Positions 6,562 through 7,386 of a DNA stretch of 7,386 nucleotides are shown here, piece after piece (the stretch's first letter is position 1; each line of letters starts with the position of its first letter). The DNA is from Beijerinckiaceae bacterium. Lineage in GTDB: Bacteria > Pseudomonadota > Alphaproteobacteria > Rhizobiales > Beijerinckiaceae. Made by a program: the position numbers and the translations under genes. The stretch covers positions 1 to 7,386 of the forward strand of contig CANCSY010000153.1 in assembly GCA_947380915.1 (NCBI GenBank), in the 5' to 3' direction. A model generated the notes under the pieces. That model saw only the letters and a program-made list of their open reading frames with translations. It had not been told where the DNA came from and searched no databases.

Positions 6562-6625
6562 AGACCACTTGCGCCCCTTGCGTCCCCTGTGGTGAAACAA
6601 CGGTCTGAAATTGCGGGAGGCGAGC

Positions 6626-7386
6626 ATGAGCGGCAAATTCCACGGACGGCGCGAGGATCATCGTCTGGTGACCGGACGGGGACGTTACACCTCGGACTGG
6701 AACTTCCCCGACCAGGTCCATGCCCACTTCCTGCGCTCCGATCGCGGCCATGCGGAGATCCGAGGCGTTGATGTGAGCGAAGCGCTGGCGACGCCAGGCG
6801 TACTGGCCGTGCTGACCGGCGCGGACACCAAGGCGGCGGGCTTCGGCTCCGCGCCCTCCCTCATCCACTATCCCGGCAAGGACGGGATGAAGTTCATCAC
6901 CGTGCATCGCGAGGTTCTGGCCGAGACGCGCGTGCGTTTCGTGGGGCAGGAGGTGGCGCTCGTCGTGGCCACCAGCCACGCCATCGCCCAGGACGCCTCC
7001 GAGAAGATCGTGGTGGATTACCATGACCTGCCCGTGGTGGTGGACGCCGAGGAGGCGCTCAAGCCCGGCGCCCCGCAGCTCTATGACCATGTGCCGAATA
7101 ATCTGGTCTTCGACTTCGAATATGGCTCGAAGGAACAGTCCGACGCGGCCTTCGCCTCGGCTGCCCATGTGACGAAGCTGGTGGCGGATGCGCCGCGCAT
7201 CATCGGCAATCCCATGGAGCCCAAGGCGGCGGTCGTGACCTATGACGCCACCAAGGATATCTACGACCTCTACGCCCCCTCCCAGGGCATGACCATGATG
7301 CGCGGCGGCCTCTCCGTCGGCACCGGCATTCCCCAGGAGAAGCTGCGCGTCCACGCCCATGACGTGGGCGGCGGCTTTGGCATTCG
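6626..7386 (+). CDS. Molybdenum hydroxylase large subunit, CoxL/xanthine dehydrogenase family (5' part, cut by window edge)
   Basis: The first 253 codons of a protein that in this family is usually about 750-800 residues. The N-terminus shows RREDHRLVTGRGRYTSD (8-24), typical of the aldehyde oxidase/xanthine dehydrogenase a/b hammerhead domain. It continues with HAEIRGVDVSEALATPGVLAVLTGAD (42-67), VRFVGQEVALVVATSHAIAQDASEKIVVDYHDLP (103-136) and the start of the molybdopterin-binding domain, NPMEPKAAVVTYD (195-207) and DVGGGFG (246-252). Such subunits hold the molybdenum cofactor and hydroxylate CO, aldehydes or N-heterocycles together with FAD and 2Fe-2S subunits. The active-site loop that would separate true CO dehydrogenase (AYXCSFR) from other members is beyond the window, so the substrate is undecided. 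The ATG at 6626 has GGGAGG 5 nt upstream. It follows the DedA gene by 64 nt; no medium or small subunit gene lies upstream. Confidence 0.93.
   Translation, partial: MSGKFHGRREDHRLVTGRGRYTSDWNFPDQVHAHFLRSDRGHAEIRGVDVSEALATPGVLAVLTGADTKAAGFGSAPSLIHYPGKDGMKFITVHREVLAETRVRFVGQEVALVVATSHAIAQDASEKIVVDYHDLPVVVDAEEALKPGAPQLYDHVPNNLVFDFEYGSKEQSDAAFASAAHVTKLVADAPRIIGNPMEPKAAVVTYDATKDIYDLYAPSQGMTMMRGGLSVGTGIPQEKLRVHAHDVGGGFGI

Noticed and set aside
6569..6588. Near-tandem TTGCGCCCC / TTGCGTCCC after the DedA gene
   Set aside because: Only two imperfect 9-nt units; too short to call a repeat element or CRISPR, and there is no terminator structure with a T-tract.
4897..6636. 579-codon open frame on the minus strand opposite the helicase and DedA genes
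   Set aside because: It is antisense to two genes with complete family motifs, and its product is low-complexity His/Gly/Ala/Arg-rich, as expected for a shadow frame in GC-rich DNA.
6386..7360. 324-codon minus-strand open frame opposite the molybdenum hydroxylase gene
   Set aside because: The plus strand encodes clear xanthine dehydrogenase-family motifs; the antisense product shows no family features.

Overview
The window is high-GC bacterial chromosome, densely packed with genes. The protein families, GC-rich third codon positions and short operon spacing suggest an alphaproteobacterium, probably Hyphomicrobiales (Rhizobiales). This is an inference from style and gene content; no rRNA or other phylogenetic marker is present.

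Left half, minus strand (about 4236 down to 1): a tight five-gene cluster read right to left. It encodes an isochorismatase-family cysteine amidohydrolase, a NodB/PuuE-like polysaccharide-deacetylase-fold hydrolase, a DUF4147/MOFRL glycerate 2-kinase, an MFS transporter, and the first 39 codons of an NAD-binding dehydrogenase of the 6-phosphogluconate/3-hydroxyisobutyrate superfamily that runs off the left edge. Spacings are 9 nt, 1 nt, a 4-nt ATGA overlap and 94 nt. The content reads as a catabolic operon: uptake of a small carboxylate or ureide, hydrolysis of C-N bonds by two hydrolases, then redox and kinase steps that feed 2-phosphoglycerate into central metabolism. The substrate cannot be read from the sequence.

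Middle (4237-4470): a divergent intergenic region. Its right end (about 4400-4450) is strikingly AT-rich and carries a plausible sigma-70 type promoter and a small inverted repeat, pointing right.

Right half, plus strand (4471 to the end): a 133-residue unknown, mostly helical protein with a probable TTG start; a compact RecD2/Dda-like SF1B DNA helicase (362 aa); a DedA-family membrane protein 3 nt behind it; and, after 64 nt, the 5' part of a molybdenum hydroxylase large subunit (CoxL/xanthine dehydrogenase family) cut by the right edge. No tRNA, rRNA, CRISPR array, insertion sequence or clear Rho-independent terminator was seen.

Nothing here is clearly a new defence or mobile system. The points most worth a second look are the composition of the minus-strand catabolic cluster, the altered metal site of its deacetylase-like enzyme, and the unknown 133-aa gene with its AT-rich promoter.
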